Below are positions 1-5,515 of a stretch of 5,515 nt of DNA, piece by piece. The position numbers and the translations under genes were made by a program. How positions within the stretch are numbered: the first letter of the stretch is position 1; each line of letters starts with the position of its first letter. The notes under the pieces were generated by a model. That model was not told the origin of the DNA, did not search any database, and saw only the letters and a list, made by a program, of their open reading frames with translations. Source of the stretch: an uncultured Prevotella sp. (GTDB lineage Bacteria > Bacteroidota > Bacteroidia > Bacteroidales > Bacteroidaceae). The stretch spans positions 1 through 5,515 of the forward strand of contig USSA01000188.1 in the NCBI GenBank assembly GCA_900557255.1, written 5' to 3'.

Positions 1-1
1 T

Positions 2-109
2 GTAGAAGAGGTAAAGGCTGCCATCAAGGAAGCACAGCCTCACGACCATTACATCCTCATCAAGGGAAGCAATAGTGTCAAGTTATTTCAGCTTCCAGAA
101 TTATTATAA
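2..109 (+). CDS. murF: C-terminal end of MurF-like UDP-MurNAc-tripeptide--D-Ala-D-Ala ligase (5' partial)
   Basis: Only the last 35 codons are inside the window, ending in TAA at 107-109. The visible tail contains HDHYILIKGSNSVKLFQLPE. A strand of the form ILIKGS followed by a short final helix is how Mur ligases of the MurF type end (VLVKGSR-type motif in E. coli MurF). MurF is a cytoplasmic ATP-dependent ligase that adds D-Ala-D-Ala to UDP-MurNAc-tripeptide in peptidoglycan synthesis. None of the ATP-binding or catalytic region is visible, so the call rests on this short C-terminal motif. The gene faces the receptor gene convergently and is followed by a hairpin and a terminator, so it probably closes its own transcription unit and is not functionally tied to the leftward cassette. 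Confidence 0.6.
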   Translation, partial: VEEVKAAIKEAQPHDHYILIKGSNSVKLFQLPELL

Positions 110-136
110 GGATTTAGAATACGCCCCCAAAAATTA

Positions 137-196
137 TTTCCTGCCCAAAGCATAATTTCTACGTAGGCAAGGAGAAATTTTTCCTTGGGCAGGGAA
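137..196. repeat. Two-tier imperfect palindrome (nested hairpin) downstream of murF
   Basis: The outer arms CCTGCCCAA (140-148) and TTGGGCAGG (185-193) pair perfectly over 9 bp and extend outward by a G-T wobble and two A-T pairs. After 5-base internal loops on each side, the inner arms AATTTCT (154-160) and AGAAATT (173-179) pair over 7 bp, closing a 12-base loop that contains CTACGTAGG-like sequence. There is no T-run after the structure, so it does not look like an intrinsic terminator. The arrangement of TTTCCT, ACGTAGG and AATTTTTCC blocks resembles dispersed intergenic repeats I recall from Bacteroidales genomes. That link is from memory and not verified; the pairing itself is directly visible. 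Confidence 0.5.
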
Positions 197-224
197 AAAT
201 GAAAGTGGGGTAAGCCCCAAGAAT

Positions 225-273
225 AAAGGCGGTGTTCCGATTTTACTCGGAGCACCGCCTTTGTCTATTTTTT
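225..273 (+). terminator. Intrinsic terminator between convergent murF and receptor gene
   Basis: A 16-bp stem is formed by AAAGGCGGTGTTCCGA (225-240) and TCGGAGCACCGCCTTT (247-262), with one G-T wobble and a 6-base loop. It is followed on the + strand by GTCTATTTTTTC, giving the U-tract expected of a Rho-independent terminator for the murF side. Read leftward, the same hairpin lies about 70 bases after the stop of the receptor gene, but only TTTATT follows it, so termination from that side would be weaker. Confidence 0.8.
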
Positions 274-307
274 CTCAAACATCCATACGGATGTAAGTTT
301 CCGTTTT

Positions 308-330
308 ACTTCACACTAAACTTCACACTA
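308..330. repeat. Short tandem direct repeat ACTTCACACTA
   Basis: The 11-mer ACTTCACACTA occurs at 308-318 and again at 320-330, giving a 12-base period just after the receptor stop codon (TGA at 334-336 on the - strand). It is only two copies and may be a slippage product; no function is evident. Confidence 0.4.
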
Positions 331-333
331 TTT

Positions 334-2679
334 TCATCTTTTTGCGCTTGGTAATCTGTTATTATTGCTATCGATATCAACATTACTACGCTTAACCTTG
401 TGGTTGCCAAACCTATAGGTAAGTTTTATATTTAGGCATCGATTGTCATAATCGTTGCGATTGTCAAACACAAAGTTTTCATATACCACATGATTGCGAT
501 TGTAATATGTTCCCAACAAGTCATTAACGCTTATACTCAACACAAGTTTATTCTTCAACATTACATAATTAACTCCCATGGATAAATTTTGAAATGATTT
601 ATAGTGAATATATTGTTCTTGTCCTGGTAAATAGTACAGATAACTTGCATAAACAAGTGCTTTGCTACCAATCATGTAAGACAATCTGGTGGAAGCAAAG
701 GAACTAAATCCTTCCAATGAGCCACTATCTATAGAACTATTGGATGACTTGGACTTGTTATAGTTCACAGAAAGTTGAACTGCTGCATTGAATCTGTTAT
801 GACTATAATTATAGTTAACGTTACCAACCAGGCTGTTTGTTGAAATACAATTGCTGTATGTCTGTTCTATCTGTGAGTCTGCCTTGTCATCAACCAAAAA
901 GCCAATGCCGTCGGACGAATGGACATACGATACCCCTATATTTAATGTCTTATATTGGTATCTGAATTCCATATAATCCATAAGGGAGGGATTCAGAAAG
1001 GCATTGCCTACAGAATAGGTGTAAGCATCAGTGTATGACCTTGTCGGGTCCAGCTTCGTCATGTCCGGTCGATTGATTCTTTTGCTATAGCCTAAGTACA
1101 GCACATTGTTGTCATTAGGCTTAAACGTCATATCGACAAACGGAAACCAGTCTGCATAACTCCGTGAGAAATGTTTGCATTCCTCTTGCGGAAAGCCTTC
1201 CGACTTTGTATGTTCGTATCGTACTCCTATTTTGAAATACCAATTTTTCCAAGACTTGTTGACATCTGTGTAGAATGCGCCAACAGTCTCCTTGTAAAGG
1301 AAATCATCCACAACATTATAACGAGCGTAATTGTCAGCATGATAATGTGAGTATTCCCCTCCTAACTCGAAACAGAGCCATGAAAAAGGCAAAGTGAGGT
1401 TCAGATTGCCCGTATTCACAAAATAGCGATTGTCATACAAGCTATTGACGACCTCCAAATGGTTGTCTGATGAATAATCGCTGTTGGTCCTGTCTTTCGC
1501 CAAGCTGTAGTTATAATTGATTACCAACTTCTTACCTAAGCTGTCGATGTTCCACTCATAATAAGGCGAGAAAGAAAAGCCTTTGTATCTGTTGTCTGAG
1601 CAAGTGGTCTCCGAAGAAAATGAGTTTCTACTACCAGATAGTTCCTGATAGACATCCGAGGCAACACTCCCATCCATACAATTGAACGAGGCTAAAAATC
1701 CCAGATTCATCTTATCATTCAGAAAAATGTTTGTGTTCAAGTTCTGACTGACGTAATCCGATTTCTGACATGCATCGTTATTAATCAACTTTGTATAATC
1801 TGCATATTCAAAACTGTTTCTTACATCATGCTTTCTCTTTTCTTTCCAATAGCCCACACCGTATTCTACCATAAGCCATTTGCTTGAGAATGTCAGATTA
1901 CCTCCTTCCTCGAAACTTGCCGCATGTCTTTGAGTATATCCTGTTCTCAGAGAGCCATCAAAGCCAAGGTTCATACGATTTTTCAGAACAACATTTAGGA
2001 CTCCCATATTTCCCGACGCACTGAACTCTGATGATGGATTGGACACAACCTCTATCTTATCCAAGTTCTCTGACGGAATATTAGTCAGATAGCTTACCAA
2101 ATCCTTACCCTTAAGATTTGATCTGCGACCATTTATCAGAACAATGACCCCATCCTTACCTACAAGAGATACATCATCTGGCTTAGTAGGATTGATCCCA
2201 GGAACATTCATCACAACGTCTTTGGCATTGAATCCGTTGGCATAGGGGCTGTTCTTTACGCTATAGATGACTCTATTCTTATCAAAAGTGATGATTTTCT
2301 TCATCGCCACAACAGATACTTCTTGAAGGGTCTTGTTGATTATAGGAACATGAATTCGACCTAAGTTCTTATCAGCCATAAGATTAAGGGTGTCTTGTTT
2401 CAACACCTCACCTAATTCACGATAGTTCAATATATACGTTCCTTTTTCCAACTCTATAGAAAAGAAGCCTTTCTCGTTGGTCAAGGCACTTACCACAGTG
2501 TTATTTGAAAGATCTGTAACAAGTACTTCTGTATACCCCATAGGATTATCCTGAGTATCAGAAACTAAAGTACCTGTAAGATGGTTTATTTCTTCTTGTC
2601 CCATACCTTGTACAGATATAGACAGAAGTCCTCCCAACAGCCAAATATATTTATTAGAAAATATATTCATATCAAACAT
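334..2679 (-). CDS. TonB-dependent receptor-like outer membrane beta-barrel protein (CarboxypepD_reg-like + plug + OMP_b-brl_3)
   Basis: This 781-residue protein should sit in the outer membrane and import, or interact with, an unidentified ligand using TonB energy. Residues 1-28 form a signal peptide (hydrophobic YIWLLGGLLSISVQG, cleavage probably near GMG/QE). Residues about 34-115 are a carboxypeptidase-regulatory-like beta domain (GTLVSDTQDNPMGYTEVLV, then NEKGFFSIELEKGTYIL). About 118-235 are the plug, with LQEVSVVA, NVPGINP, VLINGR and IPSENLDKIEVVSNPSSEFS. The rest is alternating beta-barrel sequence, including the family block YSKRINRPDMTKLDP and GNAFLNPS, ending in the strand IKLTYRFG plus a polar tail of about 20 residues. 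The length is normal for a full receptor and the frame is intact. Met1 and Met4 are both possible starts; Met4 (MNIFSNKY) gives a more typical signal peptide. No SusD-like partner is adjacent, so a SusCD glycan pair is unlikely. It begins 11 bp after the remnant small secreted gene, implying co-transcription. The substrate cannot be told from sequence; in Bacteroidetes this subfamily is often found beside peptide loci, as I recall. Confidence 0.9.
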   Translation of the reverse strand: MFDMNIFSNKYIWLLGGLLSISVQGMGQEEINHLTGTLVSDTQDNPMGYTEVLVTDLSNNTVVSALTNEKGFFSIELEKGTYILNYRELGEVLKQDTLNLMADKNLGRIHVPIINKTLQEVSVVAMKKIITFDKNRVIYSVKNSPYANGFNAKDVVMNVPGINPTKPDDVSLVGKDGVIVLINGRRSNLKGKDLVSYLTNIPSENLDKIEVVSNPSSEFSASGNMGVLNVVLKNRMNLGFDGSLRTGYTQRHAASFEEGGNLTFSSKWLMVEYGVGYWKEKRKHDVRNSFEYADYTKLINNDACQKSDYVSQNLNTNIFLNDKMNLGFLASFNCMDGSVASDVYQELSGSRNSFSSETTCSDNRYKGFSFSPYYEWNIDSLGKKLVINYNYSLAKDRTNSDYSSDNHLEVVNSLYDNRYFVNTGNLNLTLPFSWLCFELGGEYSHYHADNYARYNVVDDFLYKETVGAFYTDVNKSWKNWYFKIGVRYEHTKSEGFPQEECKHFSRSYADWFPFVDMTFKPNDNNVLYLGYSKRINRPDMTKLDPTRSYTDAYTYSVGNAFLNPSLMDYMEFRYQYKTLNIGVSYVHSSDGIGFLVDDKADSQIEQTYSNCISTNSLVGNVNYNYSHNRFNAAVQLSVNYNKSKSSNSSIDSGSLEGFSSFASTRLSYMIGSKALVYASYLYYLPGQEQYIHYKSFQNLSMGVNYVMLKNKLVLSISVNDLLGTYYNRNHVVYENFVFDNRNDYDNRCLNIKLTYRFGNHKVKRSNVDIDSNNNRLPSAKR

Positions 2680-2690
2680 TTATTATAATT

Positions 2691-3018
2691 TTAATTGTCC
2701 GTATCACCATACCACCAAGCACTATCGGAATCACTTGGAATGCAATAAGTATAAAACACCATAAATGTTGACATACTAGTTACTAAGCAACCATTGTCAT
2801 CATAGATATAGACTGCCGTTTTGCCAAATAACGACTTACACTCACAATAAGCATTCCTTGTTACAAATTTGCCACAATGCTAGGTTCTTCAGTTCGCGCT
2901 CTTAAATGACTTTATGCATAGGAATAACCTTATTTTAGGAAGGATACATCGCTAACATTTTGCTAGAAACCAAAAGCATCAACAATAAAAGCAGATTAAA
3001 AATTTGTATTTTCTTCAT
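2691..3018 (-). pseudogene. Decayed small secreted protein, DUF3244-like (three-frame remnant)
   Basis: Leftward from ATG at 3018 there is a clear signal peptide, MKKIQIFNLLLLLMLLVSS then KMLAMYPS, stopping at TAA 2935-2937. Coding character resumes in a second frame from about 2911 (ARTEEPSIVANL, TAA at 2861-2863, then GMLIVSVSRYLAK). It continues in the third frame from about 2822 (GKTAVYIYDDNGCLVTSMS to WWYGDTDN) and ends in TAA at 2691-2693. Restoring one G near 2823-2825 would give a continuous SRYLGKTAVYIYDDNG, the alternating strand-turn-strand pattern of small secreted Bacteroidales DUF3244-type proteins (family assignment from memory). A second one-base loss would join the signal peptide to the middle frame. 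An intact ancestor would have been about 105-110 residues and exported. The end lies 11 bp before the receptor start and a promoter-like box lies ahead of the ATG, so it was probably the first gene of the receptor operon. A short secreted 27-residue peptide could still be made. Confidence 0.6.
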
Positions 3019-3053
3019 ATTATCCACATTTTGATATTATTAAACTTCGGCTG

Positions 3054-3061
3054 CAAAATTA
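3054..3061 (-). promoter_or_regulatory. Putative Bacteroides-type -7 box for small secreted gene/receptor operon
   Basis: On the - strand TAATTTTG fits the Bacteroides -7 consensus TAnnTTTG, 36 bases before the ATG at 3018, leaving a leader of roughly 30 bases. The best upstream TTTG (in CCTGTTTTGTTAGG) is 24 bases away, slightly longer than the usual 19-21, so the -33 element is weak. An A/T-rich stretch and an AGGTCTA motif (3092-3098 on +) lie just upstream. Confidence 0.45.
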
Positions 3062-3200
3062 TAGCGTTTTACGATACCATCCTAACAAAACAGGTCTATT
3101 TTTTTAAAACACCATAAAAGACATATAATTCTAAAAATCAAGTACTTAAAATCGCCCGCCAGATACTTTGGGTCTAAAACTTACTTTAGTTAGGAAAATA

Positions 3201-4814
3201 TTAGAAGTTTTCGATGTACGTACGTAGCGAAAATTGCTCATTTTTAATACCAACTTTATCTTTGTACAAGAACAATTTTTGCTTAATTGCTTTCTCGCTT
3301 ATACAATAGATAGAAGCCAACGCCTTTTGAGATAGCTTTAAACGCAAAAGCATCATTAGTCGTAAAACACTCTTTGATAAATTAGGATGCTTTTGCTTGA
3401 GTCTTTTCACAAATAGGTTTTCCACACTATCTAAAAACACCTCCAATTCGTCCCAATCACTCTCCGACAACACTATATGCTTATTCTCATTTGGAACTAT
3501 CGAATTTAATTTTTCTACTACATCTATTTTCTTTTGTAAATAATTACGCATCACAGATAGTTGAATCTCTTTATGTGAAAGTTCCTCTTGGTGTATTTTT
3601 TCCTGCATTTGTTGCTTTTGGAGAAGAACCTCTCTTTCATGCTCCATACGTAGTTTTATCTGGTGCTTATATGATTTATAAACATATAAAATAAATATGA
3701 CTACTATAAAACACAATAAGACTATCAAACTAAATACCCACTGCTGCATTTCTGCTTTACCTTGCATTTTAGCTCTTTCACTTTCCTTTTTCAAAAAGGA
3801 TGTATAATAAGCAGCCTTACCTTGTAATGCAATTCGATACATATCCTCCAAATAATGATACGCCGAATCGCTAAAACTTTTAGCAGACTTGAAATCATGC
3901 GCTTTCAAAGCAGCTTGACTTTGAATATAAAACACAGAATAGCGGTCTTCTGCAGTTTTTGGCATTGCTTGGTTTAATAAACTAAAGGCTTGGTTTAACG
4001 AATCTACAGAGATATAAGCAGAAGCAAATGTCAACAGACAAGAAAATCTATTTGCTGCATTCAAGTCATAAGCCAATCGTGCATAATATAAACAACTATC
4101 TTTTTCACCCATCTCCTCAAATGTACTAGATAGATTTTGCCTTACATAAGACAACAAGTTGCTATCGCCAGCTTTCATTGCCATTCTATATGCTTTTCTC
4201 TCTTCTTCTAAAGCATGCTGCAAGCTATCAACATAAAAGAAGTTCTCACCCAATCTCAAACGTGCTGCCACCTTATTATATATAGTAACATTTGCCATAG
4301 AGTCATACATCTTCACCAAATCTTTAGCATATCTCAACGCTTTGTAAGGTTCCAACTGCTCTTCTACTTCTATCAACTTATCCAAAACCAAGTGTTTTAC
4401 ATTCAGTTCATGAAGACTATCCGAAATAAAATAAGCCTTTTCCAAACAAGACTTAGCTTGTTCCATACTATCAACAAGTAAATAGAATGTTCCCATATAA
4501 TTCAAGCACAAAACATAGAGCGAATCTTCTTGGTGCCCCTCATACCAATCATACGCTATGCGAATCAAGGAATCGTTATCTACATCCAAGCCCGACTTAT
4601 CTTGTTCCATATAATAAATGAGGGCATACTTCGCCATCTCCTCCTTAGAAAGTCCCTCTTGGTCTATATGTTTCATCAACGTCAAGGCACTATCCGGTCT
4701 AGACTCTACCAACGCATAAGCTAAGTCCAGCTCTTTCTTATGGCTCTGATAGCAAGAAACAAAGATTGGTGCTACAATAAAAGCCAAGACTACGTATAAT
4801 ATTGTTCTTTTCAT
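3201..4814 (-). CDS. Membrane-anchored TPR sensor with C-terminal LuxR-like HTH (putative transcriptional regulator)
   Basis: This 537-residue protein is probably a one-piece membrane regulator. The N-terminus MKRTILYVVLAFIVAPIFVSC is a signal peptide ending in a lipobox (FVSC, Cys21), followed by YQSHKK with no acidic surface-export signal. Residues about 25-340 are helical repeats of TPR type (for example LDLAYALVESRPDSALTLM, MGTFYLLVDSMEQAKSCLEKA, FSCLLTFASAYISVDSLNQA). A strong membrane helix lies at about 359-379 (WVFSLIVLLCFIVVIFILYVY), then a charged coiled coil at about 385-440. Residues about 465-537 form an HTH domain (LRLKLSQKALASIYCISEKA, then IKQKLFLYKDKVGI, with final SLRTYIENF). 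Inferred topology is TPRs in the periplasm and HTH in the cytoplasm, so sensing could be coupled directly to DNA binding without a phosphorelay. The start ATG follows two consensus promoter boxes closely. No convincing terminator follows the stop; the remnant secreted gene and receptor lie downstream in the same orientation and are the likely targets. It is a full-length frame with host-like A/T-rich codons. The ligand and DNA site are unknown. Confidence 0.8.
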   Translation of the reverse strand: MKRTILYVVLAFIVAPIFVSCYQSHKKELDLAYALVESRPDSALTLMKHIDQEGLSKEEMAKYALIYYMEQDKSGLDVDNDSLIRIAYDWYEGHQEDSLYVLCLNYMGTFYLLVDSMEQAKSCLEKAYFISDSLHELNVKHLVLDKLIEVEEQLEPYKALRYAKDLVKMYDSMANVTIYNKVAARLRLGENFFYVDSLQHALEEERKAYRMAMKAGDSNLLSYVRQNLSSTFEEMGEKDSCLYYARLAYDLNAANRFSCLLTFASAYISVDSLNQAFSLLNQAMPKTAEDRYSVFYIQSQAALKAHDFKSAKSFSDSAYHYLEDMYRIALQGKAAYYTSFLKKESERAKMQGKAEMQQWVFSLIVLLCFIVVIFILYVYKSYKHQIKLRMEHEREVLLQKQQMQEKIHQEELSHKEIQLSVMRNYLQKKIDVVEKLNSIVPNENKHIVLSESDWDELEVFLDSVENLFVKRLKQKHPNLSKSVLRLMMLLRLKLSQKALASIYCISEKAIKQKLFLYKDKVGIKNEQFSLRTYIENF

Positions 4815-4837
4815 ATATCAATAGTATTTTTTATCTG

Positions 4838-4871
4838 CAAAAATACGACTTTGTTTTTAGATAGAAGCAAA
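4838..4871 (-). promoter_or_regulatory. Proximal promoter of the TPR-HTH regulator
   Basis: On the - strand a perfect TAnnTTTG box, TATTTTTG, occupies 4845 down to 4838, 23 bases before the ATG. A TTTG lies 22 bases upstream (4871-4868), close to the 19-21 spacing of Bacteroides -33/-7 promoters. The leader would be very short, around 15-20 bases. Confidence 0.55.
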
Positions 4872-4899
4872 AATAAGGTCTAAATATGCAAAAACAAAA
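4868..4899 (-). promoter_or_regulatory. Distal tandem promoter of the TPR-HTH regulator
   Basis: A second identical TATTTTTG box (4875 down to 4868, - strand) has TTTTG at 4899-4895 exactly 19 bases upstream, the ideal Bacteroides spacing. It overlaps the -33 element of the proximal promoter, so the two boxes are 30 bp apart. The AGGTCTA motif (4876-4882 on +) sits directly upstream of this -7 box, inside the spacer. Confidence 0.5.
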
Positions 4900-4934
4900 T
4901 ATGGTAAAAATATACTGATAATCAATAATATATG

Positions 4935-4947
4935 CTAAACAGTTTAG
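4935..4947. promoter_or_regulatory. Perfect palindrome CTAAAC-A-GTTTAG, possible operator
   Basis: Two 6-bp arms pair perfectly around a single central base, about 36 bp upstream of the distal -33 element of the regulator promoter. A binding site for a dimeric regulator is possible. In such A/T-rich DNA a chance palindrome of this size is also plausible. Confidence 0.25.
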
Positions 4948-5051
4948 AAAAGCAAGTCTAAAATAACTCTGGAGAGTGCTCAAAATTAATACGATGACCG
5001 ATTGGAAAAAGCCTATACTAAACATCGCATTGATTGACTTATCCAACTTGG

Positions 5052-5515
5052 TTATGTCATTACTTGCTGGAACGGTTTCCGCTCCTGCGTTCTTTGTGGA
5101 GGCAGAAAGCTCATCGACTTTCTGCTCCAATCTCTCAACTGTGCTGTGGTATTCTCCTTTCTGCCCTTACTGCTTGGCTTCGGTTTATAACTTGCTTGGC
5201 GATACTCGCCAAGGATTGCTTTCAATCTTCTCAACAAGTCCACCACATATACATGGGTTTCATGGAAACCTCTCTGATGCGACAGCTTGGTAAGTTGGTT
5301 GAGGTTGTTCGCCATGCCAATGAGTTTCTTGGCGATGGCTACCGTCTCTGCATTGTGTCCGCTGACCACCTCGCCGTTCAAGGCGGACTCACGGATGTAC
5401 TCCGCCAACTTGCGGTTGGCTTTTCTCGCCCTCAGTCTCAATGCCTCGTAGCTTGGCTTCGAGAACTTCACCGTGACAGACTTCGACAGCTTGCGAACCC
5501 TGCCTGTGGGCGGTC
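5052..5515 (-). CDS. MobC-like plasmid mobilization relaxosome protein (5' partial)
   Basis: Translation leftward from the window edge begins PPTGRVRKLSKSVTVKFSKP and continues SYEALRLRARKANRKLAEYI. This is a ribbon-helix-helix type N-terminus (basic beta strand VTVKF, then helices) of the kind used by MobC/BmgB-type accessory proteins to bind oriT DNA and help the relaxase nick. The following AIAKKLIGMANNLNQLTKLS carries the NLNQL segment typical of MobC-like proteins. The GTG at 5469-5471 is internal: homologous-looking sequence (LSKSVT) continues upstream, so the true start lies beyond 5515. After about YKPKPSSKGRK (near 5160) the frame runs on for 35 codons to TAA at 5052-5054 in sequence that looks less protein-like, while the overlapping frame looks coding; a frameshift, or a long natural overlap with the next gene, would explain this. 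The region is visibly richer in G+C than the regulator gene, consistent with an acquired mobilizable element. The relaxase is not in view. Confidence 0.8.
   Translation of the reverse strand, partial: PPTGRVRKLSKSVTVKFSKPSYEALRLRARKANRKLAEYIRESALNGEVVSGHNAETVAIAKKLIGMANNLNQLTKLSHQRGFHETHVYVVDLLRRLKAILGEYRQASYKPKPSSKGRKENTTAQLRDWSRKSMSFLPPQRTQERKPFQQVMT

Larger units (their letters stand above)
4831..5148 (-). pseudogene. Remnant of small coiled-coil/membrane mobilization-associated protein
   Basis: Leftward from about 5148 a protein-like frame reads STVERLEQKVDELSASTKNA, then AGAETVPASNDITKLDKSIN, then AMFSIGFFQSVIVLILS. This is a heptad-patterned helix, a polar linker and a membrane helix. 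The frame has no ATG. The codon before STVERLEQ is CAC (5146-5148), sitting 5 bases after a good Shine-Dalgarno-like AAAGGAG, where a start would be expected; TTG at 5128-5130 is the only nearby alternative start. The convincing part ends near 4978. The frame stays open to the stop at 4831-4833 but there becomes Phe/Tyr/Cys-rich, and it runs through the regulator's promoter boxes, as expected for non-coding A/T-rich DNA. It overlaps the end of the mobC-like frame. Most likely it is a truncated third member of a mobilization module; its exact family is not recognised. Confidence 0.45.

Noticed and set aside
207..218. GGGG-TAAG-CCCC mini-hairpin
   Set aside because: The 4-bp stem is too small to assign a role and has no T-run.
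279..294. Small hairpin ACATCC-ATAC-GGATGT near the receptor's 3' end
   Set aside because: Only 6 bp of stem and no good T-run on either strand; the hairpin at 225-262 is far stronger.
334..2679. SusC of a polysaccharide utilization locus
   Set aside because: No SusD-like lipoprotein or glycoside hydrolase is adjacent, and the barrel matches the OMP_b-brl_3 type rather than the longer, about 1000-residue SusC form.
3217..3226. Palindrome TACGTACGTA
   Set aside because: It lies within the final codons of the regulator (RTYIEN); alternating TACG is explained by the codons and has no flanking structure.
3491..4724. Several open frames of 60-90 codons on the + strand inside the regulator gene
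   Set aside because: They lie antisense to a long, well-supported gene, are rich in residues expected from reverse translation of A/T-rich helices, and show no domain or start signals.
4976..5293. Open frame on the + strand of 105 codons
   Set aside because: It is antisense to the MobC-like gene and the adjacent remnant, and its product shows no recognisable protein pattern.
1..5515. CRISPR array, tRNA or rRNA genes
   Set aside because: No regularly spaced repeats and no tRNA-like cloverleaf or rRNA-like stretch were seen by eye.

Overview
The window looks like chromosomal DNA from a Bacteroidales bacterium (Prevotella/Segatella, Bacteroides or Phocaeicola type; genus not resolved). The evidence is a CarboxypepD_reg-like plus plug plus OMP_b-brl_3 outer-membrane receptor, a TPR/transmembrane/HTH regulator of a kind common in this order, A/T-rich start regions without strong Shine-Dalgarno sites, and promoter boxes matching the Bacteroides consensus TAnnTTTG.

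Layout, left to right. Positions 2-109 (+) hold the last 35 codons of a protein that reads like the C-terminus of MurF (cell-wall ligase). Positions 110-333 are non-coding and contain a two-tier hairpin (137-196) and a strong terminator (225-273) lying between convergent genes. Positions 334-2679 (-) encode an intact 781-residue TonB-dependent-type outer-membrane beta-barrel protein. Positions 2691-3018 (-) hold a previously unlabelled small gene that appears decayed: a clear signal peptide in one frame, a middle part in a second frame and a C-terminal part in the third, ending 11 bp before the receptor start. Positions 3201-4814 (-) encode an intact 537-residue lipoprotein-like TPR protein with an internal membrane helix, a coiled coil and a LuxR-like C-terminal HTH. 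Positions 4815-4975 hold its promoter region with two tandem TATTTTTG boxes. From about 4978 to the right edge the DNA becomes richer in G+C and carries mobilization genes (-): a MobC-like ribbon-helix-helix relaxosome protein cut by the window edge, and a remnant of a small coiled-coil/membrane protein in an overlapping frame.

Working model (inference): regulator, small secreted protein and receptor form one unidirectional cassette. The TPR protein would sense something in the periplasm and act directly on DNA through its cytoplasmic HTH. The small exported protein and the outer-membrane barrel would be its output or its ligand/transport pair. Here the small protein has been disabled while the two large genes remain open. 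A mobilizable element, apparently degraded at its end, abuts the regulator's promoter. The most notable observations are the three-frame decayed secreted gene, a TAGACCT motif shared by the two promoter regions of the cassette, and the truncated mobilization module.
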